The notes beneath the pieces were generated by a model that saw only the letters and a program-made list of their open reading frames with translations, was not told the origin of the DNA and did no database searches. DNA of 58,242 nt from Hydrogenoanaerobacterium sp032017025 (lineage in GTDB: Bacteria; Bacillota; Clostridia; Oscillospirales; Ruminococcaceae). The stretch lies in contig NZ_DALZQO010000020.1 of assembly GCF_032017025.1 (NCBI RefSeq), positions 1-58,242 on the forward strand, written 5' to 3'. This document shows positions 9,172 through 15,830 of the stretch, piece after piece. The translations under genes and the position numbers were made by a program. How positions within the stretch are numbered: position 1 is the first letter of the stretch; each line of letters opens with the position of its first letter.

Positions 9172-9217
9172 AACACCTCTTAATATTTTTATGGTTAGTG
9201 TGCCCTGTAGAGGTGTT
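9172..9217 (-). promoter_or_regulatory. Inverted repeat covering the Ku ribosome site
   Basis: On the minus strand AACACCTCT (9217-9209) can pair with AGAGGTGTT (9180-9172), 9 perfect base pairs around a 28-base loop. The downstream arm contains the Ku Shine-Dalgarno sequence. The pairing would hide it if transcription starts upstream of the repeat. Confidence 0.5.
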
Positions 9218-9223
9218 TTTATA

Positions 9224-9267
9224 AAAGAAAGCTGAGCTACTCGCTATGAGCAGCTCAGCTTTCTTTT
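9224..9267. terminator. Terminator of the helix-turn-helix gene
   Basis: The 15-base arms AAAGAAAGCTGAGCT and AGCTCAGCTTTCTTT flank a 13-base loop, with T-rich sequence on both sides. The stop codon of the regulator gene is inside the stem. Confidence 0.8.
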
Positions 9268-9470
9268 TCATCTGGAACATATTCCATCAAATCGCCCGGT
9301 TGGCAACCGAGGGCGCGGCATAAATTATCAATAGTTTGATGATTTATCCCGCCAGTGCCGTTTTTAATTGCGGTTAATGTACGTTGCCCCATCAGCATTT
9401 CCTTGCGTATCCTCGTAGTAGTGTAGCCATTGGCTTTAAGCATCTCAAATAGCTTGTCATAAATAATCAT
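9255..9470 (-). CDS. Small Cro/CI-type helix-turn-helix regulator
   Basis: A 71-residue single-domain XRE-family DNA-binding protein: a helix-turn-helix at about residues 16-45 (TTTRIRKEM, then TLTAIKNGTGGI), followed by the usual IDNLCRALGCQPGDLMEY end. It has no sensor domain. Two matching CACT-N6-AGTG sites lie just upstream, one over its own predicted promoter, so autoregulation is likely. It could also control the plus-strand transcript that starts toward the structured region. Confidence 0.85.
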   Translation of the reverse strand: MIIYDKLFEMLKANGYTTTRIRKEMLMGQRTLTAIKNGTGGINHQTIDNLCRALGCQPGDLMEYVPDEKES

Positions 9471-9488
9471 ATAAATACCTCCGATATT

Positions 9489-9517
9489 ATTATACCGTAT
9501 ATATTACACTCAAACAA
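9489..9517 (-). promoter_or_regulatory. Promoter of the helix-turn-helix gene
   Basis: On the minus strand: TTGTTT (9517-9512), 17-base spacer, TATAAT (9494-9489). The operator at 9507-9520 overlaps its -35. Confidence 0.6.
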
Positions 9518-9520
9518 GTG
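9507..9520. promoter_or_regulatory. Predicted operator, left copy
   Basis: CACTCAAACAAGTG, a CACT-N6-AGTG inverted repeat that covers the -35 of the helix-turn-helix gene. The same pattern recurs at 9577-9590, with a half site (TTGAGTGT) at 9537-9544. Confidence 0.5.
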
Positions 9521-9566
9521 CATGGAATACACAACATTGAGTGTCTGTTTTCTGACAAACTGTCAA

Positions 9567-9596
9567 TAGACAAATGCACTCAAAGTAGTGTAAAAT
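9567..9596 (+). promoter_or_regulatory. Weak plus-strand promoter with operator
   Basis: TAGACA (9567-9572), 18-base spacer, TAAAAT (9591-9596). The second operator CACTCAAAGTAGTG (9577-9590) fills most of the spacer, so the regulator would repress it. No gene follows within 1 kb. The stretch 9597-9832 shows only decayed coding-like sequence. Confidence 0.35.
9577..9590. promoter_or_regulatory. Predicted operator, right copy
   Basis: CACTCAAAGTAGTG. It shares the CACTCAAA start and the AGTG end with the left copy, 70 bases away, or about 6.7 helical turns. Confidence 0.45.
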
Positions 9597-9832
9597 GGAT
9601 ACATAAGAAACATCAACTAACAGGGAGGACGGTAAAATTAGAATCGCACTAAGTTTTCAGCGAGAGCGACAGCATTCGGAGGGGAATGAATGATAACGTA
9701 TTATCAAATGGATATCATGCAGGGGTCCATATGCAGATAAAGAACTGTGACGTAGAGAATTAAGACGTAGCGGGCTATCAGACGAGGAGTATCACAACAC
9801 ATGAGTCGCTCTACAAATCAACTGGTAAATAC

Positions 9833-9861
9833 TTGCATTGGTTATCAAGATATGCTATATT
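9833..9861 (+). promoter_or_regulatory. Promoter of a predicted small RNA gene
   Basis: TTGCAT (9833-9838), a 17-base spacer and TATATT (9856-9861) preceded by TGC as an extended -10. Transcription would start near 9868. Confidence 0.55.
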
Positions 9862-9867
9862 ATTTTT

Positions 9868-10066
9868 AGACAACAAAAAACACCCTCACAGCGCATCATC
9901 TGCTACCAACAGACAATGCGCTTGCGCCTTAAAGATGACACCCATCTTGTAAGACTTATGAGAGCGTATTCATGCTGTGATATTATCACAGTTTTGGATA
10001 GATTTCAAGGGCTTTTAGATGCTAACCATCCGTCACGGTGCATCTAAAGGCTCTTTCTTTTGTTTT
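9868..10066 (+). ncRNA. Predicted structured RNA of about 200 bases, unknown class
   Basis: No credible protein frame is present. Four consecutive hairpins fill the stretch. H1 (9891-9921) pairs GCGCAT with ATGCGC and, further in, TCTG with CAGA. H2 (9928-9953) pairs CTTAAAGATG with CATCTT-G-TAAG, 10 pairs with one bulge. H3 (9975-9991) is CTGTGAT-ATT-ATCACAG. H4 (10011-10051) is a 12-pair stem followed by a T-rich tail and looks like an intrinsic terminator. With the promoter just upstream this reads as a free-standing RNA gene. I do not recognise it as 6S, tmRNA, RNase P or SRP RNA. Confidence 0.5.
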
Positions 10067-10475
10067 AAAGTGGTCACCCGACTGCTTTAAATATACCATA
10101 CCGAATAGTAAGTTCCTTGTCGAATAAACCTAATCGGTATGTGTGGGCTACGGTAATGGATTACCTTTAACCCACTGGCGCACCTCGTTGCGAAGTAGGC
10201 AGCAACGCAAATATCGCCTGCTAGAGCATCATAATTGCTCTAACAATTGAATAGCCATACAAGAACATAATACCAAGGCATAAAGGATAGTGTGCATTTT
10301 GCTCACCCTTTATTTAATCGGCGCATAGCGAAACCTTGAGAAAACATTCCAAGATTGACTCATATGGCTGAATTGCCGCCGAGCTGAGGGATAGGAGATG
10401 TGCTTGTGTTAAATGGAAGACAAATATAATCACCGAGCGGAGAGTGTTAGCAGCGCTCTTTGCTCGGATTATATT
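10064..10475. other. Gene-free, strongly structured stretch
   Basis: No protein gene is visible. Perfect or near-perfect local helices follow one another: 10064-10070/10085-10091; 10097-10104/10134-10141, extended by TAG/CTA across an A-A mismatch; 10143-10147/10171-10175 with an inner GGTAA/TTACC; 10186-10191/10202-10207; 10222-10228/10236-10242; 10281-10286/10307-10312; 10318-10323/10377-10382; and a roughly 20-pair stem at 10423-10475 (AATATAAT, CCGAGC, AGAGTG against CGCTCT, GCTCGG, ATTATATT). It may be an RNA in its own right or the second half of the preceding one. The strand is not certain. Confidence 0.4.
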
Positions 10476-10478
10476 CAT

Positions 10479-10530
10479 TGTTATAACACAAAAGAGCCTA
10501 TGAAATCATAGACTTTTCTGTGTTATAACA
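10479..10530 (-). terminator. Long hairpin after tRNA-Pro
   Basis: TGTTATAACACA and TGTGTTATAACA form a perfect 12-base inverted repeat. Inside it is a second stem built on CTATGA/TCATAG with flanking A and T runs. It begins 4 bases beyond the tRNA 3' end on the minus strand, so it probably terminates the tRNA transcript. It could also end plus-strand transcription. Confidence 0.6.
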
Positions 10531-10533
10531 TTT

Positions 10534-10610
10534 TGGTCTGAGTAGCGGGATTTGAACCCACGGCCTCTACCACCCCAAGGTAGCGCGCTACCAATCTGCG
10601 CTATACCCAG
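10534..10610 (-). tRNA. tRNA-Pro (GGG anticodon)
   Basis: A full cloverleaf can be drawn on the minus strand. The acceptor pair is CTGGGTA/TACTCAG with one G-T. The D stem is GCGC/GCGC, the anticodon stem CTACC/GGTAG with loop TTGGGGT (anticodon GGG), and the T arm GTGGG-TTCAAAT-CCCGC. The CCA end is encoded. It is 77 bases long. Confidence 0.95.
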
Positions 10611-10646
10611 ATATCCGAAGAGTTTGTTTAGAACTCCTGCTTGAAT

Positions 10647-10675
10647 ATACTACCATAATCTAAAACAAATTGCAA
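10647..10675 (-). promoter_or_regulatory. Promoter of tRNA-Pro
   Basis: On the minus strand: TTGCAA (10675-10670), a 17-base spacer, then TAGTAT (10652-10647) preceded by TGG. It lies about 37 bases before the tRNA. Confidence 0.6.
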
Positions 10676-10849
10676 CCCCTAATTTTCAAATGTTTTCTAA
10701 TAAAGTAATATAGTTTGTGTCATACTTGAGGAAACAAGAGAGATTAAGAGAAAATCAGAGTATTTTAAAGTAATGCTTGCGAAGAACACGAAAAGTTGCG
10801 GAAAAATTCTTTAAAATAGCAGAAAAATGCAGAAATTTGCAAAAAATCA

Positions 10850-10877
10850 TTGACAATTTTGAAATTTGTGATATATT
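10850..10877 (+). promoter_or_regulatory. Promoter of the potABCD operon
   Basis: TTGACA (10850-10855), a 16-base spacer and TATATT (10872-10877). Transcription would start near 10884, giving a 5' leader of about 290 bases. The preceding 170 bases hold only AT-rich sequence. Confidence 0.7.
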
Positions 10878-11009
10878 TTAAATCGTTGTTTTATACAACA
10901 GACATAGTTAGAGTTTTGTTTAGATTTTAAAAGCTGGGCAAAACTTTATGCATCTATGCAAAAACAAAAACACATGTTGCGTATGTATCGCCTAAAACGA
11001 ACCATATTG

Positions 11010-11167
11010 GTCACGATTAGAGTTAAGCCTTTTGCGGGAAGCGGTATCAAAAGCACGTGTGGGTCCACAGTGGTTTGGCACAGATGGGCAAAACATCTGT
11101 GCAGCGGTTGAGGCGGATACCGCCTTAATGCTAATTTACGTGCGTGACTTAAAATCCGCAAAGGGGG
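11010..11167 (+). ncRNA. Structured leader of potABCD, candidate translational riboswitch
   Basis: P1 pairs GTCACG-ATTAG-AG-TTAAG (11010-11027) with CTTAA-TG-CTAAT-bulge-CGTGAC (11124-11148). P2 pairs GCGGTATC (11041-11048) with GATACCGC (11116-11123). Inside P2 are P3 (11054-11072; CAC, bulged G, TGTG, loop GGTC, CACA, GTG) and P4 (11078-11102; 9 pairs, loop GGCAAAA), making a three-way junction. The strand 11028-11038 between P1 and P2 can pair over 11 positions (two G-U) with 11155-11165, which holds the potA Shine-Dalgarno sequence. Part of that strand, TTTTGC (11030-11035), also matches the P4 loop GCAAAA (11088-11093). The second contact would free the ribosome site. Folding was done by eye. 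I do not recognise a known class. Confidence 0.7.
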
Positions 11168-11176
11168 ATGCAACAC

Positions 11177-12226
11177 ATGGGAGATAACATCATAATCTGT
11201 CTGAAAGACATTGTTGTCGAGTATGACGGCGAGCGTGTATTAGAGGGGCTTAACCTCAATATACACGACAAAGAATTTGTCACCTTTCTTGGTCCGTCGG
11301 GCTGTGGTAAAACCACAACTCTTCGTATCATTGGCGGCTTTGTAGATCCGCTGAAGGGTGACGTTTATTTTGAAGGGAAACGCATCAACGATCTGCCGCC
11401 TTACAAACGGCCGGTGAACACCGTGTTCCAGCGCTATGCACTGTTTCCGCACCTCAATGTATTTGAGAATATTGCGTTCGGTCTGCGTTTGAAGAAAATG
11501 GATGAAAAGACCATTAAAGAGCGCGTACAGGAAATGCTGGCACTTGTTAACCTAAAAGGCTACGAGAAAAGGGGAATCAACCAGCTCTCAGGCGGCCAAC
11601 AACAGCGTGTTGCTATTGCGCGTGCGCTGGTCAACCATCCGAAGGTTTTACTTTTGGACGAGCCTCTCGGTGCACTTGACTTAAAGCTGCGCAAAGATAT
11701 GCAAATTGAGCTCAAACGCATTCAGCAGAGCCTGGGCATTACCTTTATTTATGTAACGCACGATCAGGAGGAAGCCCTTACCATGTCGGATACCGTCGTT
11801 GTTATGAAAGACGGCGATATCCAGCAAATCGGCACTCCGGTCGATATTTATAACGAGCCTAACAATGCTTTTGTCGCTGATTTTATCGGCGAGAGCAATA
11901 TTTTGGACGGCGTAATGTGCAAGGACTTCTTAGTGGAGTTTGCGGGACGCGAATTTGTCTGTGTGGATAAAGGCTTTCAGCCGAAAGAACGCATTGACGT
12001 TGTGGTTCGTCCTGAAGACATCAAGGTGGTGCCACCAATACAGGGGCACATTTCAGGTATTGTCGAATCGATTATCTTTAAAGGTGTGCATTACGAAATG
12101 ATTGTACGCGCCTGCGGATATGACTGGATGATTCACTCCACTGTTGCGGAGAAGCCCGGAGATACCATTGGTATGGTAATTAATCCGGAGGACATTCATA
12201 TTATGAAGAAAATGGAGGAAGCATAG
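11177..12226 (+). CDS. potA: Spermidine/putrescine ABC transporter ATPase
   Basis: A 349-residue ATPase that powers polyamine import on the cytoplasmic face of PotB/PotC. It has Walker A GPSGCGKT (residues 39-46), a Q-loop in FQRYALFPH, the signature LSGGQQQR (about 138-145), Walker B LLLDEPLGALD and the switch His in VTHDQEEA. A C-terminal TOBE-type domain follows (VVRPEDIKVV). ATG 11177 sits 9 bases after AAAGGGGG. The in-frame ATG at 11168 touches that site and is less likely. It is the first of four tightly packed genes, and its ribosome site can be masked by the leader RNA. Confidence 0.93.
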   Translation: MGDNIIICLKDIVVEYDGERVLEGLNLNIHDKEFVTFLGPSGCGKTTTLRIIGGFVDPLKGDVYFEGKRINDLPPYKRPVNTVFQRYALFPHLNVFENIAFGLRLKKMDEKTIKERVQEMLALVNLKGYEKRGINQLSGGQQQRVAIARALVNHPKVLLLDEPLGALDLKLRKDMQIELKRIQQSLGITFIYVTHDQEEALTMSDTVVVMKDGDIQQIGTPVDIYNEPNNAFVADFIGESNILDGVMCKDFLVEFAGREFVCVDKGFQPKERIDVVVRPEDIKVVPPIQGHISGIVESIIFKGVHYEMIVRACGYDWMIHSTVAEKPGDTIGMVINPEDIHIMKKMEEA

Positions 12227-13036
12227 ATGAAATCCAAAGCTCCCTCCGCGCCATACATTTTATGGATGGCGATTTTTACTATAATACCGCTCGGGCTGGT
12301 GGCATATTTTGCGCTCACCACGCAAGACGGCAAATTTACCATCGATAACATTTCGCGCGTGGGCGAATATTCCGGTGTATTGGTGCACTCCGTCTGGCTG
12401 GCTGCCATTGCAACGGTAATTTGCCTCCTTATTGCGTACCCGCTGTCTTTCATCATTTCGCGCCGGCCTGCGAGCAAGCAGCGCACTATGCTCATGCTCT
12501 GCATTATCCCTATGTGGATGAACTTTTTGCTACGCACCTATGCATGGATGACCTTACTTGAGAAAAATGGCCTAATCAACAAATTTTTAGGTCTATTTGG
12601 CGTGGGGCCCTTCCATATGATCAACACACAGGGCGCAGTTGTGCTCGGTATGGTGTACAACTACCTGCCGTTTATGATTCTGCCACTTTACAGCATTATG
12701 ACTAAGATTGACGGGCGCGTCATTGAAGCAGCGCAGGATCTCGGTGCAAATACCTACGGCGTATTTTCCAAAGTGGTTCTGCCGCTCTCCATGCCGGGCA
12801 TTCGTTCGGGCATCACCATGGTGTTTGTGCCCGCAATCTCAACCTTTATCATCTCCAGAATGCTGGGCGGCGGCGGTAACATTATGATTGGTGACCTCAT
12901 CGATCTGCAGTTTCTCGGCAACGCCTACAACCCGAACCTCGGTGCGGCAATTTCGCTGGTGCTGATGGTTCTGATCCTCCTATGCATGAGCATCACCAAC
13001 CAGTTTGATGAGGAAATGGAGGATATGATGATATGA
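12227..13036 (+). CDS. potB: Spermidine/putrescine ABC transporter permease PotB
   Basis: A 269-residue inner-membrane permease with six likely helices: an N-terminal helix (ILWMAIFTIIPLGLVAYFAL), then the BPD-type core. The EAA loop, which docks the ATPase, reads EAAQDLGANTYGVFSKVVLPLSMPGI. The ATG follows the potA stop directly. Together with PotC it forms the membrane channel for polyamines. The last bases overlap potC, so the two are co-translated. Confidence 0.92.
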   Translation: MKSKAPSAPYILWMAIFTIIPLGLVAYFALTTQDGKFTIDNISRVGEYSGVLVHSVWLAAIATVICLLIAYPLSFIISRRPASKQRTMLMLCIIPMWMNFLLRTYAWMTLLEKNGLINKFLGLFGVGPFHMINTQGAVVLGMVYNYLPFMILPLYSIMTKIDGRVIEAAQDLGANTYGVFSKVVLPLSMPGIRSGITMVFVPAISTFIISRMLGGGGNIMIGDLIDLQFLGNAYNPNLGAAISLVLMVLILLCMSITNQFDEEMEDMMI

Positions 13037-13851
13037 AAAGACTTTCAAAAGCCTATTTCTGGGTCGTGATGGCATTCTTGTACATGCCCATCGGCGTGCT
13101 CATTTTCTTCTCCTTTAATGAATCCAAAAGCCGCAGTGTTTTTACCGGCTTTACCTTCGACTGGTATCGCAAGCTGTTTTCCAACAGTGTTATTCTTGAT
13201 TCACTGCGAACCACGCTCATTATAGCGGTGGTTTCCACGGTTTTCGCGGTTATCATCGGCACAGCAGCCGCAATCGGCATCAACGCTATGAACAAGTGGA
13301 TGCGCGGTATGATCATGAACATTACCTATCTGCCCATCATCAACCCCGAAATCGTAACCGGTGTATCATTGATGCTGCTGTTTGTGTTCATGAAAAATAA
13401 AATTGGAATTCCTATCGAATTCGGATACCCCACCTTGATTTTAGCGCATATTACGTTTAATATTCCGTATGTCATTCTAAATGTGCTGCCAAAGCTGCGC
13501 CAGATGGACCGCTTTGTTTACGAAGCGGCGCTTGACCTCGGCTGTACCCCGTATAAGGCGTTTTGGAAGGTGGTTCTGCCCGAGATTATGCCCGGTGTGG
13601 TCTCAGGCTTTTTGATGGCCTTTACCTACTCGCTGGATGATTTTATTATTTCGTACTTCAACAGTGGTGCTACCTCGCAGACACTGCCTATCACAATCTA
13701 CTCGATGACAAGGCGCAAGGTAAGCCCCGAAATCAACGCACTTTCCACCATCATTTTTGCAGTGGTCATCACGGTACTGGTCATTTATAATATCATGGAC
13801 GCTAAAAAAGAAAAGCTTAACAGGAGAAAGGCAGGTGCTGAATCTCTATGA
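13033..13851 (+). CDS. potC: Spermidine/putrescine ABC transporter permease PotC
   Basis: A 272-residue permease, partner of PotB, with six likely helices. The EAA loop reads EAALDLGCTPYKAFWKVVLPEIMPGV. FTYSLDDFIISYF is a PotC-type signature near the end. Its ATG overlaps the potB stop by 4 bases (ATGA), and its own stop overlaps potD in the same way. The C-terminus is short and basic (KKEKLNRRK), facing the cytoplasm. Confidence 0.92.
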   Translation: MKRLSKAYFWVVMAFLYMPIGVLIFFSFNESKSRSVFTGFTFDWYRKLFSNSVILDSLRTTLIIAVVSTVFAVIIGTAAAIGINAMNKWMRGMIMNITYLPIINPEIVTGVSLMLLFVFMKNKIGIPIEFGYPTLILAHITFNIPYVILNVLPKLRQMDRFVYEAALDLGCTPYKAFWKVVLPEIMPGVVSGFLMAFTYSLDDFIISYFNSGATSQTLPITIYSMTRRKVSPEINALSTIIFAVVITVLVIYNIMDAKKEKLNRRKAGAESL

Positions 13852-15059
13852 GAAAGCTTTTGATTACAGCTCTTGCGCTGATAATGGCAATCCCCATGTT
13901 CACGGTGCATGCGTTTGCAGCGGTAACGGTGGAGGACGAAGCGTATTACCAGAAGTTTAAGGGGCAGAAGATCTCGATCAATGTTCACAACTGGGGAGAA
14001 TACATCAGCAACGATGCGGTGGATTCCATCGACGTCAATGCTGAGTTTGAAGCTCTCACCGGAATTAAAGTCAACTATACTACCTTTGCCTCCAACGAGG
14101 AGCTGTATGCCCGCCTCAAAAGCGGGGGAGCAAGCTACGACGTTGTCATTCCCTCCGACTATATGATTGCAAAGTTTATTCGCGAGGGCATGCTCGAGGA
14201 GCTTGACCTGAACAACATTCCCAATGTAAAATACACCAACCCCCAGTTTGCCGGCATGGAGTATGATCCCGAGGGCAAGTATTCCATCCCTTATACTTGG
14301 GGAACGGTGGGTATCATTTACAACACCACCATGGTCGATACCGAAATCACCAGTTGGGACGCACTGTGGGATGCCCGCTATCTCGGCGATATTTTAATGT
14401 TCTCCAACCCGCGCGATGCCTTTGCTTTAGCAGAGCTGCGTTTGGGTTATTCACTCAACACCCATAACCTTGATGAAATCCGCAAGGCTGCCGAGGAGCT
14501 AAAGGCGCAAAAGCCGCTGGTTCAGGCATATGTCATGGATGAGATTTTTGATAAGATGCAGGGAGGGGAAGCGGCGCTTGCACCTTACTACGCGGGCGAT
14601 GCACTTACCATGATGGCAGAAAACGAGGATTTGGAATTTGTCGTTCCCAATGAGGGTACGAACAAATTTGTCGATTCTATCTGCATCCCCAAGGGCAGCA
14701 AAAACAAGGAAGCGGCCGAAATGTACATCAACTTCCTGTGCGAGCCCGAAGTAGCAGCTGCGAACATTGAGTATATCGGCTATTCCACCCCCAATACAGC
14801 GGCATTTGAGCTGTTGGATGAGGAAACCCGCAACAACCCCATCTGCTATCCGCCCGAAGAAATCATGGAAAAAGCGGAGTTTTTCTACGATCTTCCTCAA
14901 AATATCAGCGCACAAATGGACGCACTTTGGGTAGAGGTCATCTCGGCTGAGGTTGGCTACAGTAAATGGATGATTCCTATGCTGATGATTGGCTGTATCC
15001 TGTTTTCGGTGGGCATCAACGTTGCGCGATCTATCAAAAAGAAACGCGATATTTACTAA
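13848..15059 (+). CDS. potD: Polyamine-binding protein PotD with a C-terminal membrane anchor
   Basis: A 403-residue extracellular solute-binding protein that delivers polyamine to PotBC. The N-terminus is a signal peptide ending about AFA-AVT with no Cys, so it is not a lipoprotein. The mature part is a typical PotD/PotF fold (NVHNWGEYIS; YDVVIPSDYM; YTWGTVGIIYNT; SNPRDAFALAELRLGYS). The end is unusual: a hydrophobic helix at about residues 374-392 (WMIPMLMIGCILFSVGIN) followed by a basic tail (RSIKKKRD). This predicts a membrane-tethered binding protein instead of the usual lipid anchor. Confidence 0.9.
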   Translation: MRKLLITALALIMAIPMFTVHAFAAVTVEDEAYYQKFKGQKISINVHNWGEYISNDAVDSIDVNAEFEALTGIKVNYTTFASNEELYARLKSGGASYDVVIPSDYMIAKFIREGMLEELDLNNIPNVKYTNPQFAGMEYDPEGKYSIPYTWGTVGIIYNTTMVDTEITSWDALWDARYLGDILMFSNPRDAFALAELRLGYSLNTHNLDEIRKAAEELKAQKPLVQAYVMDEIFDKMQGGEAALAPYYAGDALTMMAENEDLEFVVPNEGTNKFVDSICIPKGSKNKEAAEMYINFLCEPEVAAANIEYIGYSTPNTAAFELLDEETRNNPICYPPEEIMEKAEFFYDLPQNISAQMDALWVEVISAEVGYSKWMIPMLMIGCILFSVGINVARSIKKKRDIY

Positions 15060-15079
15060 AGCAAACACCATCAAAATAG

Positions 15080-15122
15080 AAGCACCATGTCCTTTTTGAA
15101 CAAGGGAACATGGTGCTTTTTA
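15080..15122 (+). terminator. Terminator of potABCD
   Basis: AGCACCATGT (15081-15090) pairs with ACATGGTGCT (15108-15117) and is followed by a T run. It ends the transporter operon 20 bases after potD. Confidence 0.85.
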
Positions 15123-15184
15123 TGCATTAATTACACCTTTCGGGTATAATTCGTGTAACTTTTTAAGCAAAAATAATATAAAAC

Positions 15185-15213
15185 TTGACAAAAACAACTC
15201 TATGCATTATTAT
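15185..15213 (+). promoter_or_regulatory. Promoter of the small membrane protein gene
   Basis: TTGACA (15185-15190), a 17-base spacer and TATTAT (15208-15213). The leader of about 135 bases up to the start at 15356 shows no clear hairpin. Confidence 0.65.
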
Positions 15214-15355
15214 AGGTTGTGCCGTAAAAGGGCAGCAACTGCACCATTTGTTTACTGTAGTTTCATAAATGCGACACAATAATGAGCTATAGTGACATAA
15301 AATGAAATGCAGAGGAATGCCTGTGGGTCATAATAAAATGATATGGAGGGATCCC

Positions 15356-15781
15356 TTGAAACAAGTCATATATTATTATTTGTTTTTAAAAGTTTTGATT
15401 AAAGCCGTGGCTTGCGGTTATCTTTTTATAGCAGATTCTACAGGGCTACCAATGTTTGTACTGGGTGTGTGTGCTGTTTTGGTTGTAGCGGGCGGAATCG
15501 TTGCATTTCGGCATCACAAAAGCAAAACAAAGCCGAACGAAATTACACTTTTTTTCATCGCCGAAATTATTGCAACCGTATTTAATCTGGTATTTCTCAG
15601 CACGACAACGCTTATGGAAACCAGCATATTTGATATGATTGTAACTGGCAGCCTGCTTGATGTCATTCTGGCGTCAGTCATTATTGTAATTACAATGAAA
15701 AGCAAAACAGCCTATATCAATATGGGCAAACAAAGATTTGCTCCTCAGGCAAATGAAGCAGCAAATAAAATACGTTATTAA
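15356..15781 (+). CDS. Four-helix membrane protein, unknown function
   Basis: A 141-residue protein with four likely membrane helices: about residues 5-26, 30-51, 66-86 and 95-117. The helix 2-3 loop is basic (RHHKSKTKP), and a polar tail of about 25 residues follows. I chose TTG 15356 because GGAGGG lies 5 bases upstream and the protein then starts MKQVIYYY at the first helix; the ATG at 15302 has no ribosome site. It is a single-gene unit between two terminators. I recognise no family. Confidence 0.6.
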   Translation: MKQVIYYYLFLKVLIKAVACGYLFIADSTGLPMFVLGVCAVLVVAGGIVAFRHHKSKTKPNEITLFFIAEIIATVFNLVFLSTTTLMETSIFDMIVTGSLLDVILASVIIVITMKSKTAYINMGKQRFAPQANEAANKIRY

Positions 15782-15784
15782 TGT

Positions 15785-15821
15785 AAAAAAGAGGGCACAC
15801 ATTTGTGTGCCCTCTTTTTTT
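15785..15821. terminator. Bidirectional terminator
   Basis: GAGGGCACAC, ATTT, GTGTGCCCTC, with A6 before and T7 after, so it works on both strands between the membrane gene and the convergent oxidoreductase. Confidence 0.9.
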
Positions 15822-15830
15822 GTGGGTTTG

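Noticed and set aside
9633..9830. Serine-recombinase-like start (LRIAL after GGAGGACGG) and a later RRSGLSDEEY segment
   Set aside because: The frame is broken by stops within 20 codons and no catalytic motif can be read; at best it is a decayed remnant.
10534..10610. tRNA-Pro as an attachment site for the accessory island
   Set aside because: I found no second copy of the tRNA 3' end in 1-10530, and no integrase gene. The element's far end may be outside the window.
11012..11050. Resemblance of GTTAAGCC and nearby bases to 5S rRNA
   Set aside because: The rest does not fit 5S helices, and the fold fits an mRNA leader in front of potA better.
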